Assembly (NCBI RefSeq): GCF_024129435.1
Contig: NZ_JAMXXN010000001.1
Span: 124,001-188,000 of the forward strand
Direction: 5' to 3'
Source of the DNA: Acinetobacter lwoffii
Lineage (GTDB): Bacteria; Pseudomonadota; Gammaproteobacteria; Pseudomonadales; Moraxellaceae
DNA length: 64,000 bases
Shown here: positions 37,428 through 46,827 of the stretch, in pieces
How the letters are laid out: every line of letters begins with the position of its first letter
Position numbering within the stretch: the stretch's first letter is position 1
The notes under the pieces: model-generated
The model's database searches: none
Seen by the model: only the letters and a program-made list of their open reading frames with translations
What the model was told of the DNA's origin: nothing
Position numbers and translations under genes: made by a program

Positions 37428-37754
37428 ATGCACAGTTTATTCGTATACGGCACGCTTCGTCCGCAGCAACCCAATGCCCCTGTCATGGAGCGGATTGGGG
37501 GGAGCTGGAAAGCCGGTTATATTCGTGGGTATTTGCAGCAGCGTGGTTGGGGTGCTGAGCTGGGTAGCCCGGGTATTCAGCTCAGTGATTCGGGAGAGAT
37601 TGTTCCGGGTTATGTATTCATATCCGAGAATCTTCCCCAATATTGGGATGAGCTGGATGCATTTGAAGGCGATGAATATCAACGTATCCCGGTTAAAGTA
37701 TATTTGGAAAATGGTCAGACGATAGAAAGTTTGGTCTATGCTTTGAAAGATTAG
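37428..37754 (+). CDS. Gamma-glutamylcyclotransferase-like (AIG2 fold) protein
   Basis: A 108-residue BtrG/AIG2-fold protein. The substrate loop YGTLRPQQPN is near residue 6 and the conserved acid is in LDAFEGDEYQRIPV. Family members cleave gamma-glutamyl amides, but many bacterial ones have unknown substrates. It follows the Pif1-like helicase after 31 bases on the same strand. Confidence 0.83.
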   Translation: MHSLFVYGTLRPQQPNAPVMERIGGSWKAGYIRGYLQQRGWGAELGSPGIQLSDSGEIVPGYVFISENLPQYWDELDAFEGDEYQRIPVKVYLENGQTIESLVYALKD

Positions 37755-38011
37755 ACTGGGGTGTGTCATTTATTGAATTTCTGATTTTTATCAGGTCAGA
37801 GCTTCAAAGATCATAACTTTCCTTTGACTTGGTTTCAAAAGATTGAATTAATAAAGTATTCCGTTGATCTGATAGTATCTTCTGAGCAAGCCTGAAGCAT
37901 TGCTTTAGAGCTTAGCGCAAGATAATCAACGGGCGATCTGCATATTTCCCGTTATATGATTATTTTTGAGAAATCTTTGCATACTGGTGAAGGGCGCTGA
38001 TGATTTGAACA

Positions 38012-38464
38012 TTATTGTGTACTAATCAATAACGATAAAATCCCAGCCGCAATTAAAGGACCGACTGGAACACCGCGTAATACTGCTACACCTGCTACTG
38101 TGCCTAATAACAGTCCGGCCACCACATCTGGCTGATTGGACATCAGCTTCACTCCACGTCCTCCCAGCCAAGCGACAAAGACCCCAATCGCGATTGCCAG
38201 CAAAGACTTCCAGCTCAGGAAAGATTTGAGAATACTTTCCCCTGAAATTTTGCCACTGGCAATTGGTGTCAGAACACCAATGGTCAGAATAATAATGCCG
38301 ATATTTAAACCGTGCGCCTGTACATAAGGCAATAAACTGCTGAGAGGTGTGATTTTTAAAACAATTAATACCGCTGCAGCAATGGTGACGGCACTATTGT
38401 GACTGAAAATACCGCAAGCCAGTAAAACCAAAAGAACAATCAGATTCAAATCAAGTTGCGACAT
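38012..38464 (-). CDS. DUF441 family membrane protein (YeaL-like)
   Basis: A 150-residue protein with four to five membrane segments ([71 protein letters not shown]), the usual DUF441 pattern. The frame extends upstream to a TTG at 38512, but the ATG at 38464 gives the usual N-terminus MSQLDLNL. The function is unknown. Confidence 0.85.
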   Translation of the reverse strand: MSQLDLNLIVLLVLLACGIFSHNSAVTIAAAVLIVLKITPLSSLLPYVQAHGLNIGIIILTIGVLTPIASGKISGESILKSFLSWKSLLAIAIGVFVAWLGGRGVKLMSNQPDVVAGLLLGTVAGVAVLRGVPVGPLIAAGILSLLISTQ

Positions 38465-38604
38465 AAGGGGGAGATATAGAGTGAAAAATAAAGCTATTGT
38501 AGAGCTTTTCAACGCATGATACCTAGAAAACAGCGGAAGAAATCAAATTCAGGACTGTTTCAGGATAGAATGCACAGGTCTTCACTCGATACAGGTATAA
38601 ACAG

Positions 38605-39312
38605 ATGCTATTGGAAAAAATGTTGCAGTCACAAGGTTTCGGCTCCCGCAAGCATTGTCAGCAACTGATTAAAAATGGTGCTGTTTCAATTCAAGATGAA
38701 GTGGTTGACAATCCTAAATATAACCTGGATTTAAATCACTTAAATTTCGAGGTTTATGGGAAAAGTCATACCTATCGGGAAAAAGTGTATATCGCCTTAA
38801 ATAAACCACAAGGCTATGAGTGTTCGCATCAGGCGACGCATCATTTTAGTGTATTTGACCTGTTTGATGACATTCTGCTGAATCGGGGGATTCAGTGTGT
38901 GGGACGTCTGGATCAGGATACCACTGGACTATTATTGCTGACCGATGATGGACAGTTTCTGCAAGCGCTCACCCATCCGAAAAAGCATGTCGCCAAAGTT
39001 TATCAGATGCAAACTGCGGATCCAGTCACAGATGAACAGATTCAGCAACTAGAACAAGGTGTCGAATTGAGAAATGAAAAAGGTATTTTTGCGGCTACTG
39101 AAGTGACTCGATTGGCTGAAAATCGTCTGCAAATGACCATTCATCAAGGGGTCTATCATCAAGTAAAGCGCATGCTGGCTGCCGTAGGCAATAAAGTTGA
39201 ACAATTGCACCGTGCACAAATAGGTGCTTTGGTCTTGCCTGAACTGGCTGAAGGGGAATGGCTGTATTTAAATGCGGAACAGGTGGCGCAGGCCAAATTC
39301 CGCTCGGAATAA
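38605..39312 (+). CDS. rsuA: 16S rRNA pseudouridine(516) synthase
   Basis: A RsuA/RluB/E/F family pseudouridine synthase of 235 residues. The N-terminal S4-like domain (MLLEKMLQSQGFGSRKHCQQLIKNGAVSI) is followed by the catalytic motif GRLDQDTTGLLLLTDDG (catalytic Asp). The HVAKVYQM segment and the QGVYHQVKRMLAAVGNKVEQLHR end are typical. RsuA is more likely than RluE from the S4 domain and length. It stands alone. Confidence 0.87.
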   Translation: MLLEKMLQSQGFGSRKHCQQLIKNGAVSIQDEVVDNPKYNLDLNHLNFEVYGKSHTYREKVYIALNKPQGYECSHQATHHFSVFDLFDDILLNRGIQCVGRLDQDTTGLLLLTDDGQFLQALTHPKKHVAKVYQMQTADPVTDEQIQQLEQGVELRNEKGIFAATEVTRLAENRLQMTIHQGVYHQVKRMLAAVGNKVEQLHRAQIGALVLPELAEGEWLYLNAEQVAQAKFRSE

Positions 39313-39355
39313 TAAATTTTGTATTCGCTTGAAATGTGACTAAAAAAATTAGGAC

Positions 39356-39799
39356 TTATTTCAGAAAACAGTGATAAGTTTGAAATTCATCATCCTTGAT
39401 AAATCCCATGGATTCATACAATTTATGCGATTGATAATTATTTTTTTGGGTTTCCAGAGTGATTCTTAAGGCTTGTTCATGTTTGGCAAATAAAATCGCA
39501 GTATCAATCAGTTGTTTGGCTGCGCCCTGACGCCGAAAAACTGGAGTGATATAGACATCATCCAGAATATAATAGGTCGAGCAGGCCACCGAAGAAAAAC
39601 CCAGATACAGGATGATAAAACCGGTAAAGGTATCATCTTTGGTATTAATAAAAATAACAGTCTGCCCATCTTCAAAACGCTGTTTTAAAAATTGGTAAGA
39701 GAGTTCAGGATTGGAAGACGTACCATAAAACTGTCGATATTCATCAAATAATATCGCCAGCTGATTCAGGTCTGCTGACTGGGCGCGTCGTACGAGCAT
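39356..39799 (-). CDS. GNAT family N-acetyltransferase
   Basis: A 147-residue GNAT protein from the ATG at 39799 (GGAG upstream), starting MLVRRAQSADLNQLAILFDEYR. The acetyl-CoA motif is VYITPVFRRQGAAKQLI, and the C-terminal NNYQSHKLYESMGF is the usual motif B end. The type resembles general GNATs rather than TacT-type toxins. It lies 97 bases downstream of a RelB/DinJ-type antitoxin gene on the same strand. Confidence 0.87.
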   Translation of the reverse strand: MLVRRAQSADLNQLAILFDEYRQFYGTSSNPELSYQFLKQRFEDGQTVIFINTKDDTFTGFIILYLGFSSVACSTYYILDDVYITPVFRRQGAAKQLIDTAILFAKHEQALRITLETQKNNYQSHKLYESMGFIKDDEFQTYHCFLK

Positions 39800-39896
39800 T
39801 GCATACTCCATGCTAATTTTTTATTGATTATCAGCATCAAGCATAGCGAAGTTTATGAGTGGCAGGCTTTAGAAATTGTTCGGAAATGCAACAATG

Positions 39897-40244
39897 TTAA
39901 ATTTTGTCGCTTTCACCCAAAATGGCATTCAGTTCTTCAAATAAATCAAGATGATCATCATCCAATGCAATTTCCTGCTCATCCAATAGATTCAGGGCAG
40001 AACTGGAAAGCGCATTTTGCTCGGTTTTAGCTTCATTTTGTTTCAGCTTGCGCAGTCGGATCAGCTGTTCCAGATTGATATTCTGGTTTTCAATCGAGAA
40101 GGGGATCGATTTGGTAATCACCACCTGCTTGAAAAAAAGACGCACGGCCTGAGCTGGCGTAATCCCCAATTGCTTAAATACCGCAAAGGCTTGTTTCTTC
40201 TCTTGCGAGTCCAAGCGAATTTGATAAACTTCAGTTTTTCTCAT
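39897..40244 (-). CDS. RelB/DinJ family antitoxin-like protein
   Basis: A 115-residue protein. The N-terminal ribbon-helix-helix pattern (EVYQIRLDSQEKKQAFAVFKQLGITPAQAVRLFFKQVV) and the following ITKSIPFSIE match the RelB/DinJ antitoxin family. The C-terminus (about 70-115) is acidic and would normally wrap the toxin. No RelE/YafQ-type toxin gene is visible on either side; the next gene downstream is a GNAT. So it is an orphan antitoxin or part of an unusual pair. Confidence 0.72.
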   Translation of the reverse strand: MRKTEVYQIRLDSQEKKQAFAVFKQLGITPAQAVRLFFKQVVITKSIPFSIENQNINLEQLIRLRKLKQNEAKTEQNALSSSALNLLDEQEIALDDDHLDLFEELNAILGESDKI

Positions 40245-40358
40245 AATATTTTTAAAGCTTTAAATTACTTAACTTTTCGCCTTTATTCTAATCAATTACG
40301 TTTGAAATTCAATCTTAAAGCGACCGATTTTAGAAAATAATCTGTAATGACAAGCGAT

Positions 40359-41267
40359 TTACAGTGTCAATTCAAGTTGCGAGCTGAAATTCATGCTTTT
40401 CTGCGTGATCGGATCGATGAATTGAATATGTTTGGCCAATAAACTTAAAGGGGCAGAAAAATCATCTTCCGCCTTGTGTGCTACCTGTGGATAAAAGGGA
40501 TCGTGCTGAATCGGAATACCCAGATGATTCAAGTGCACCCGTAATTGATGCTGCTTGCCAGTATGCGGTTTCAACTCGTATTTGGCCCATTCTGTGTTGT
40601 GTTCCAGCAGGTCAATCGCTGTCTCGCTATTTGGCGTTCCGTCTAGCACGTGCATGATATAAAAAGGCTGTCCCTTTTCCATTCTTAATCGCGTGATCAA
40701 TGGAAATTTTAAATCAGGTTGATAAGCTGCAATCGCATGATAAGTCTTCTGCACTTGACGTGTAGCAAACATCTGCTGATATAGGCCACGCGATTCCACG
40801 CATTTGGAAATTAGGACCACACCTGCCGTTTCACGGTCCAGTCGGTGAATAGGCGTTAAATGTTCATTACTAGTTTGTTTTTTAAGACGAACCAATAGCG
40901 TTTCCTGCACATATTGTCCGGTCGGATTCATGGTCAAAAAATGCGGTTTATCGACCACCATGAAATGCTCATTTTCAAATAAAATCTGATGTTGAAAAGG
41001 CACATGCACTTCATGTGCCAAAAAGCGGTAATAAAAACAGTGGCTATTGGGCTGAAATGGACTTTCTGTGCTTAATTGATTGCCCTGAGCATCATAGACC
41101 AGACCCTCGTTGAAACGGGACTGCCATTCATCTGCTGTAATATGCGCAAATTGCGAGCATAAATAAGCAAGAACTGTCAGGGGTGCATCCGGACTGGCTG
41201 GCAAAAACACTTTACTGGCACTGACCCCATTCAGCATGGGCGGGTTAAATTCAACAGTCGGTTGCAT
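40359..41267 (-). CDS. RluA family pseudouridine synthase
   Basis: A 302-residue pseudouridine synthase of the RluA family. The catalytic motif is HRLDRETAGVVLISK. The N-terminal ~80 residues are unlike the S4 domain of RluD. The late segment YELKPHTGKQHQLRVHLNHLGIPIQHD is the conserved substrate-binding block. The target uridine is not determinable from sequence. The gene is divergent from tsaE. Confidence 0.87.
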   Translation of the reverse strand: MQPTVEFNPPMLNGVSASKVFLPASPDAPLTVLAYLCSQFAHITADEWQSRFNEGLVYDAQGNQLSTESPFQPNSHCFYYRFLAHEVHVPFQHQILFENEHFMVVDKPHFLTMNPTGQYVQETLLVRLKKQTSNEHLTPIHRLDRETAGVVLISKCVESRGLYQQMFATRQVQKTYHAIAAYQPDLKFPLITRLRMEKGQPFYIMHVLDGTPNSETAIDLLEHNTEWAKYELKPHTGKQHQLRVHLNHLGIPIQHDPFYPQVAHKAEDDFSAPLSLLAKHIQFIDPITQKSMNFSSQLELTL

Positions 41268-41393
41268 GGCAGGCAGATTAACCTCTTAAGGGACAGATGC
41301 TGTGAAAAAATACAGTTTCTCACATAGGTGAATAGGCTTTTAAAGCGTGGCGATGCTATTATATTTATTCTTTTGCATCATGTCGTGAGTAAT

Positions 41394-41873
41394 ATGCCTT
41401 ATTCATTTAATGTCACTTTAAATCATGAAGACGATACCCAAAAACTTGCCAAGGTTCTGGCGGAAAATTTCCCTGCGGGAGTCGTATATCTGATTGGTGA
41501 CCTGGGGGCAGGAAAAACGACCTTAACGCGTTATTATTTGCAACAGCTGGGTCATAAAGGTTCAGTGAAAAGTCCAACTTATACACTGGTCGAACCCTAT
41601 CAAATTAATGGTCAGGATATTTTTCATTTTGACTTGTATCGTCTGAATGATCCGTATGAACTGGAACTGATGGGAATCCGGGATTATCTGGAAACACCGA
41701 ATGCGCTATTTTTATTTGAATGGCCGTCCAAAGGTGGCGATGAAATTCCGCAAGCTGACCTGATTATTGAAATTTTAAAATCTGAAGATGAGCTGACCCG
41801 TACTGCAAGTCTGATTTCATCGAATCTTGCCTTACGAGAGGCTCTGGAGCGTCAATTCTCACATGTCGAATGA
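41394..41873 (+). CDS. tsaE: tRNA threonylcarbamoyladenosine biosynthesis ATPase
   Basis: TsaE, a P-loop ATPase that works with TsaB-TsaD in making t6A37 of ANN-decoding tRNAs. It has 159 residues from the ATG at 41394; an earlier in-frame start would add unusual hydrophobic residues. Walker A is [12 protein letters not shown], then [17 protein letters not shown] and [10 protein letters not shown]. Its end overlaps mutL by 11 bases. Confidence 0.93.
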   Translation: MPYSFNVTLNHEDDTQKLAKVLAENFPAGVVYLIGDLGAGKTTLTRYYLQQLGHKGSVKSPTYTLVEPYQINGQDIFHFDLYRLNDPYELELMGIRDYLETPNALFLFEWPSKGGDEIPQADLIIEILKSEDELTRTASLISSNLALREALERQFSHVE

Positions 41874-43830
41874 TTTAAGTCTGCGCCGTATTCGTGCCCT
41901 TGATCCTGCACTTGCCAACCAGATTGCCGCAGGTGAGGTGATTGAACGTCCGGCTTCTGTGGTCAAGGAATTACTGGAAAACTCGATTGATGCGGGTGCG
42001 ACAGAACTGATCATTCGGGTCGAACAGGGCGGTAGTACTTTAATTGAAATCATCGACAATGGACGCGGAATTCATGCTGAAGATCTGGCTTTGGCTGTGA
42101 TGCGCCATGCTACCAGTAAGATCCAGAGCGCTGATGAACTGTATGCGATTAGCAGTCTGGGTTTTCGTGGTGAAGCATTGGCGTCGATAGCAGCGGTTTC
42201 ACGCCTGACCATGATCAGCAGTCAAAGTGACGAGGGCATCGGTTATCAGGTCGAAGTCAATGGGACGGCTTTTGATCATCAGGAAATTCAAGCGGTCGCG
42301 GCTTCAAAAGGGACGCATATCCGGGTTCAGGATTTGTTTTTTAATGTGCCTGCACGGCGTAAATTCCTGAAAAAACCGGGCACTGAATTTGGTCATATCG
42401 AAGAAATTGTGCGCCGTATGGCGTTAACGCATTTTGATATCCGTTTTGTGCTAGAACATAATGAAAGCATCAAACTGAATTTACCCGTGGCGGATAGCGG
42501 CGCTTTGCGTTTTCAGCGGGTACAGCAATTGCTTGGCCGCCAGTTTACTGAAAATGCCTACTGGATGGATGCAGACAGTATCAACATGCGTTTGTCTGGC
42601 TGGCTTGGCCATCCTTCAGATGCACGTGCACAGGCTGATTTGCAGTATGTCTATGTAAATGGCCGGATTGTCAAAGACAAAACCATTTCCCATGCCTTAC
42701 GGATGGCCTATGACGGCATCCTGCATGGGCATCAGCATGCGGCTTATTTACTGTTTTTAGAAGTTGATCCAGAAAATGTGGATGTAAACGTCCATCCGAC
42801 CAAGCATGAAATTCGCTTCCTGAATCAACGTGAAGTACATGAGTTCGTACGGCATTATGCCAAAGAAACGTTGGCACAATTCCAGACCGCAACTGCAGAT
42901 TTAGCCGAGGCAATGAAACAGGATGAGCAGCCTGGCTTGACGGCCCCGCAACCGCGTTATCAGGAACAGTTCAGCCTGCATCAGACTGCGCATTCTCAGC
43001 CACAGGTGGTGAGAACGACATCTGCCTTAAGTGAAAATGAAACTTCAGATGTGCTGACCGATTTTGCATCTTCAGGTCCACAAACAGTGCATTATTCCCA
43101 AGATTACCGTAAATCTTATTCTGGTTCACAGCAGCTGAATAATGCCTTGCAAAGTTATTTAGCACCGCTCAGAGAAAGTTCGGAAACCGAAATATTCAGC
43201 CCTGAGCAGTCTTTTCAGACACATGTAAACACTAAAGTGGATGAGCATCCATTGGGCATTGCTATTGCCCAGTTACATGGCATTTATATTCTGGCGCAAA
43301 ATACCGAAGGTCTGATTATTGTGGATATGCATGCGGCGCATGAGCGTATTGTCTTGCAGCAAATGAAATCGGCTTGGGATAAACCTGAATTCTGGACATC
43401 ACAGCAATTGCTCATTCCAAAAGTCGTGAATATTAGCCGGATGCAGGCCATGCGTGTCGAAGAGCTGAAAGAGCAGTTGGCACGTTTGGGGCTGGAAATC
43501 GATCAGTATGGTGATGAGCAAGTTATCGTACGTGGTGTACCGGCTATTCTACACAAGGCCGATTTCGATGCCCTGATTCCTGAATTATTGAATGATTTAG
43601 ATCCGGGTGATCAGGCACAAAGCCTATTGCAGAAGCGTGACCAGATTCTGGCAGGCATGGCCTGTCATGGTGCAGTGCGAGCGCATCGTATCCTAAGTTT
43701 GTCTGAAATGAATGCTTTATTACGGCAGATGGAACAAACCGAATTTGCCAGTCAATGTAATCATGGTCGTCCGACTTGGCGCGCCTTTCCATTGGCTCAA
43801 CTAGATAAACTTTTTGCTCGAGGAGAGTAG
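41863..43830 (+). CDS. mutL: DNA mismatch repair protein MutL
   Basis: A GHKL ATPase that links MutS to downstream repair steps. It has 655 residues from the ATG at 41863. The ATPase motifs are [17 protein letters not shown] and [10 protein letters not shown]. The C-terminal dimerisation domain carries a DMHAAHERI motif (near residue 488), ACHGAVRAH and a CNHGRP motif, all of the endonuclease-type MutL. The last Glu of the DQHA(X2)E(X4)E motif is Gln here, so nicking activity is uncertain. It overlaps tsaE by 11 bases, and miaA follows after six. Confidence 0.96.
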   Translation: MSNDLSLRRIRALDPALANQIAAGEVIERPASVVKELLENSIDAGATELIIRVEQGGSTLIEIIDNGRGIHAEDLALAVMRHATSKIQSADELYAISSLGFRGEALASIAAVSRLTMISSQSDEGIGYQVEVNGTAFDHQEIQAVAASKGTHIRVQDLFFNVPARRKFLKKPGTEFGHIEEIVRRMALTHFDIRFVLEHNESIKLNLPVADSGALRFQRVQQLLGRQFTENAYWMDADSINMRLSGWLGHPSDARAQADLQYVYVNGRIVKDKTISHALRMAYDGILHGHQHAAYLLFLEVDPENVDVNVHPTKHEIRFLNQREVHEFVRHYAKETLAQFQTATADLAEAMKQDEQPGLTAPQPRYQEQFSLHQTAHSQPQVVRTTSALSENETSDVLTDFASSGPQTVHYSQDYRKSYSGSQQLNNALQSYLAPLRESSETEIFSPEQSFQTHVNTKVDEHPLGIAIAQLHGIYILAQNTEGLIIVDMHAAHERIVLQQMKSAWDKPEFWTSQQLLIPKVVNISRMQAMRVEELKEQLARLGLEIDQYGDEQVIVRGVPAILHKADFDALIPELLNDLDPGDQAQSLLQKRDQILAGMACHGAVRAHRILSLSEMNALLRQMEQTEFASQCNHGRPTWRAFPLAQLDKLFARGE

Positions 43831-43836
43831 TTTTAC

Positions 43837-44781
43837 ATGTCCAATCAATTGCCGGTCATCAATTTAATGGGGCCAACTGCAAGTGGTAAAACCGCTTTGG
43901 CATGTGAACTGTATGAGCAAGGGGGATTTGAGCTGATTTCGGTCGATTCTGCACTGGTTTATCGGGAAATGGACATTGGTACAGCCAAACCTTCTAAAGA
44001 GGAACTGGCGCGCTATCCGCATCATCTGATTGATATTATTAGTCCACTTGAAGTGTATTCTGCAGCCAACTTTGTCGAAGATGCTTGCCGCCTGATTGAT
44101 GATATTCATGTGCGTGGTAAAACCCCGATTCTGGTTGGCGGAACCATGCTGTATTTTAAGGCCTTGCTTGAAGGTTTGTCAGATAACCTACCAAGTGCAG
44201 ACTATGCTATCCGGGCAGAGATTGAAGCCAAGGGTGAGCAGGAGGGCTGGGAAGCGGTTTATGCAGAATTATGTGCAGTCGATCCGATTGCCGGTGAAAA
44301 ATTCAAGGTTAGCGACAAGCAGCGCATTATTCGAGCCTTGGAAGTTTTTAAATTGACTGGTGAGCCGATTACAAAACTACAGGCAGAACAACCTAAAAAC
44401 TTACCATATCGTTACAGTTTCCATAATTATGCACTGATGCCAGATCGGTTAGAATTACATGGGCGTATTGAACAACGTCTGGAAATTATGTGGAAAAGCG
44501 GTTTTTTAAATGAAGTTGTGAATTTAATTGAAAAATACGATTTTAATGAAAATTTACCTTCCATGCGTTCAGTGGGTTATCGTCAGGCTATGGAATTCTT
44601 AAAAAATGCTGATAAAACCAAGGAAAAGCAACGGGAAATGGAGGATAAAGCTTTATTTGCGACACGACAACTTGCAAAACGTCAATATACGTGGTTAAGG
44701 TCTTTGCAAGAAAAGCATAAATTTACAACATATTTTACGCTACAGCAGGCTCAAGAAGACTTGCGAAACTGTCACGGATAA
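43837..44781 (+). CDS. miaA: tRNA dimethylallyltransferase
   Basis: Adds a dimethylallyl group to A37 of tRNAs that read UNN codons. The 314 residues match the family. The P-loop is [11 protein letters not shown], then [29 protein letters not shown], and the late [11 protein letters not shown] and [22 protein letters not shown] precedes the start. It is the standard gene between mutL and hfq. Confidence 0.97.
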   Translation: MSNQLPVINLMGPTASGKTALACELYEQGGFELISVDSALVYREMDIGTAKPSKEELARYPHHLIDIISPLEVYSAANFVEDACRLIDDIHVRGKTPILVGGTMLYFKALLEGLSDNLPSADYAIRAEIEAKGEQEGWEAVYAELCAVDPIAGEKFKVSDKQRIIRALEVFKLTGEPITKLQAEQPKNLPYRYSFHNYALMPDRLELHGRIEQRLEIMWKSGFLNEVVNLIEKYDFNENLPSMRSVGYRQAMEFLKNADKTKEKQREMEDKALFATRQLAKRQYTWLRSLQEKHKFTTYFTLQQAQEDLRNCHG

Positions 44782-44872
44782 AGCAAAATTTAGGGACTAT
44801 CTTTTTTATAATTTTTAATTGAAAAATAGAGATAGTTTTTGCGCTGATTTTTAATTTTTTTGGAGTTATAAC

Positions 44873-45400
44873 ATGTCTAAAGGTCAAACTTTACAAGATC
44901 CATTCTTGAATTCTCTCCGTAAGGAACGTATCCCAGTATCTATCTTCCTGGTAAACGGTATTAAATTACAAGGTCATATCGAATCTTTTGACCAATACGT
45001 GGTTTTATTAAAAAATACAGTAAGCCAAATGGTTTATAAGCATGCAATTTCAACTGTAGTACCTGCACGTAATCCACGTCCTGCTGGCGCGCCTGCTGGT
45101 CCACAAGGTGCGGGCTTCGGTGGTCAAGGTGCTGCAGGTGGCTTTGGTGGCGGTCAAGGTGCTGGCGGCTTCGGTGGTCAAGGTGGTTTTGGCGGTCAAG
45201 GCGGCGGCTTCGGTGGTCAAAGTGGCTTCGGCGGTCAAGGCGGTGGCTTTGGTGGTCAAGGCGGCTTTGGTGGTCAAGGTGCCGGCTTCGGTGGTCAAGG
45301 TGGCTTCGGTGGTCAAGGTGCTGGCTTTGGTGGTCAAGGCACTGGTTTTGACAACGACACTAAATTTGAAGACTCTTCAGACGATGAAAACAATCGTTAA
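44873..45400 (+). CDS. hfq: RNA chaperone Hfq with long glycine-rich tail
   Basis: Hfq pairs small RNAs with mRNAs. The Sm core is normal: [42 protein letters not shown], then [16 protein letters not shown] (up to about residue 66). Beyond that is a ~95-residue tail of repeats of the GFGGQG type, ending in an acidic [13 protein letters not shown]. Glycine-rich Hfq tails are known in Acinetobacter and Moraxella; the enterobacterial tail is shorter and different. It follows miaA after 91 bases and ends at a terminator. Confidence 0.96.
   Translation: MSKGQTLQDPFLNSLRKERIPVSIFLVNGIKLQGHIESFDQYVVLLKNTVSQMVYKHAISTVVPARNPRPAGAPAGPQGAGFGGQGAAGGFGGGQGAGGFGGQGGFGGQGGGFGGQSGFGGQGGGFGGQGGFGGQGAGFGGQGGFGGQGAGFGGQGTGFDNDTKFEDSSDDENNR
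45111..45345 (+). repeat. Coding tandem repeat in the Hfq tail
   Basis: About 13 copies of an 18- to 24-base unit around GGCTTCGGTGGTCAAGG, coding GFGGQG-type repeats. Third-position changes (GGC/GGT, TTC/TTT) differ between units. Such arrays can change in copy number. Confidence 0.85.
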
Positions 45401-45415
45401 TCGAGTTTGAAAATT

Positions 45416-45446
45416 AAAAAACCTCTCTATATGAGAGGTTTTTTTA
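45416..45446 (+). terminator. Rho-independent terminator of hfq
   Basis: Stem AAAAACCTCTC / GAGAGGTTTTT with loop TATAT, followed by T-run, 16 bases after the hfq stop. Confidence 0.92.
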
Positions 45447-45473
45447 TATCTGTACGTTTTAAGTTTTTTAAAT

Positions 45474-45503
45474 AAAAAGCCAACGAGATGTCGTTGGCTT
45501 TTT
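45474..45503 (-). terminator. Rho-independent terminator of surA
   Basis: Stem AAAAAGCCAACGA / TCGTTGGCTTTTT with loop GATG, 16 bases after the surA stop on the minus strand. Confidence 0.9.
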
Positions 45504-45519
45504 AGGATTATGGTAAGGC

Positions 45520-46827
45520 TTAACGGTTACGTTTAGGATCCAGTTGAGGATCTTTGATTTCTACATAAGCATTATTGCGCGTTTCACGTAACCAGCTATC
45601 TAATTCGGCATCAAATTGACGTTCACCAAGCAATTGGCGAGCCATACGTTCCTGATATTCCTGTGTCATATCTTGTTGGCGTGTTTCACTCACTTGCAGA
45701 ATATGCCAGCCAAACTGGGATTGAAATGGTTTACTGAACTGACCTACTGGGGTGCTTTTCATCTGCTGTTCAAATTCAGGTACCATTACCCCTGGGCTAA
45801 CCCAGCCAAGACTTCCGCCATCACGAGCCGAGCCAGTATCATTGGAGAACGTTGAAGCTAAAACAGTAAAATCTTCACCTTGTTTGAGGCGGTTATACAG
45901 ACTATCAATCATTTGTTTGGCATTTTCAGGACTGACCACTTCAGACGGTTGAATCAGAATGTGTCGCGTTAAATATTGAGGAACAAGGGCTTTCTGTTCG
46001 CCACCTTTACGTTCCAAGAGCTTCAGAACATGTACACCATCAGCGACAGGAATCAGTTCAGAAGTTTGACCTGGTTGCAGGGTGGTCACGCGTGCAGCCA
46101 GTTCTGCTGGAATTTCTGACAGGTTTCTCACACCCATATCAGCAGCTTCGACTTTAACGCCGCCAGTGCTGTACTTTTTGCTGATCGCCTGAATGTCATT
46201 GCTGCTATTTAATTCTTGCTTTACCTTTGTTGCAATTTGTTCAGCATTTTCACCGCTTACCCGTAAATGCAGTACATGGACCTGACTGCCAAGCAAAGCT
46301 TGACCTTGCGGGGTATTTAGGAAGTTTTTAACATCTTGATCTGTAATTTGAATACGTGAAGTCACGATTTGTTGACGTAAACGATTCAGTGCTAAATCTT
46401 CAGCGATACGGTTACGTAAAGAAGCATAGGTATTGGGCGCCATGGCATCCAGTTTCTGCTGGAATGCTTCCAGACTCGGTGAACCAGAATCACGGGCAAC
46501 TTTCAGGACGGCTTCATTTAAAGCTTTTTCATCTGGACGAATATTATAACGTTTAACTTGTTCAAGCTGTGCCTGACGAATAATCAGTTGCTCTAAAGCT
46601 TGTTGCTCAAGATATTGTTGTGGTGGAACTGCCTTTTTCTGTTTTTGCAGCTGATGTGAGATTTCGGCTACACCTTGAGCCAGGTCACTACGTAGAATGA
46701 TACTATTGTCGACTACAGCTACAACTTCATCTTTAGGTTGGGCAACAGCAAAAGTCGTCATCGCTGAAGAAAGGCATAGCGCAAGTGCGGTTGCTTTAAA
46801 AATTTGTTTTAACTGTTTTGTCTTCAT
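45520..46827 (-). CDS. surA: Periplasmic chaperone/peptidyl-prolyl isomerase SurA
   Basis: Chaperone that delivers outer-membrane proteins, including LptD, through the periplasm. It has 435 residues from the ATG at 46827, with a Sec signal peptide (FKATALALCLSSAMTTFAVAQ). The N-terminal chaperone domain begins DEVVAVVDNSIILRSDL. Two parvulin domains follow, the second (LTRHILIQPSEV ... GWHILQVSE) closest to consensus. The start overlaps the lptD stop by one base (TAATG), which indicates translational coupling. A terminator follows. Confidence 0.95.
   Translation of the reverse strand: MKTKQLKQIFKATALALCLSSAMTTFAVAQPKDEVVAVVDNSIILRSDLAQGVAEISHQLQKQKKAVPPQQYLEQQALEQLIIRQAQLEQVKRYNIRPDEKALNEAVLKVARDSGSPSLEAFQQKLDAMAPNTYASLRNRIAEDLALNRLRQQIVTSRIQITDQDVKNFLNTPQGQALLGSQVHVLHLRVSGENAEQIATKVKQELNSSNDIQAISKKYSTGGVKVEAADMGVRNLSEIPAELAARVTTLQPGQTSELIPVADGVHVLKLLERKGGEQKALVPQYLTRHILIQPSEVVSPENAKQMIDSLYNRLKQGEDFTVLASTFSNDTGSARDGGSLGWVSPGVMVPEFEQQMKSTPVGQFSKPFQSQFGWHILQVSETRQQDMTQEYQERMARQLLGERQFDAELDSWLRETRNNAYVEIKDPQLDPKRNR

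Noticed and set aside
45050..45410. Long frames on both strands over the Hfq tail (Thr-rich on minus, Val/Ala-rich on plus)
   Set aside because: They are reading-frame shadows of the glycine-rich repeat; the Hfq frame has the conserved Sm core and ribosome site.
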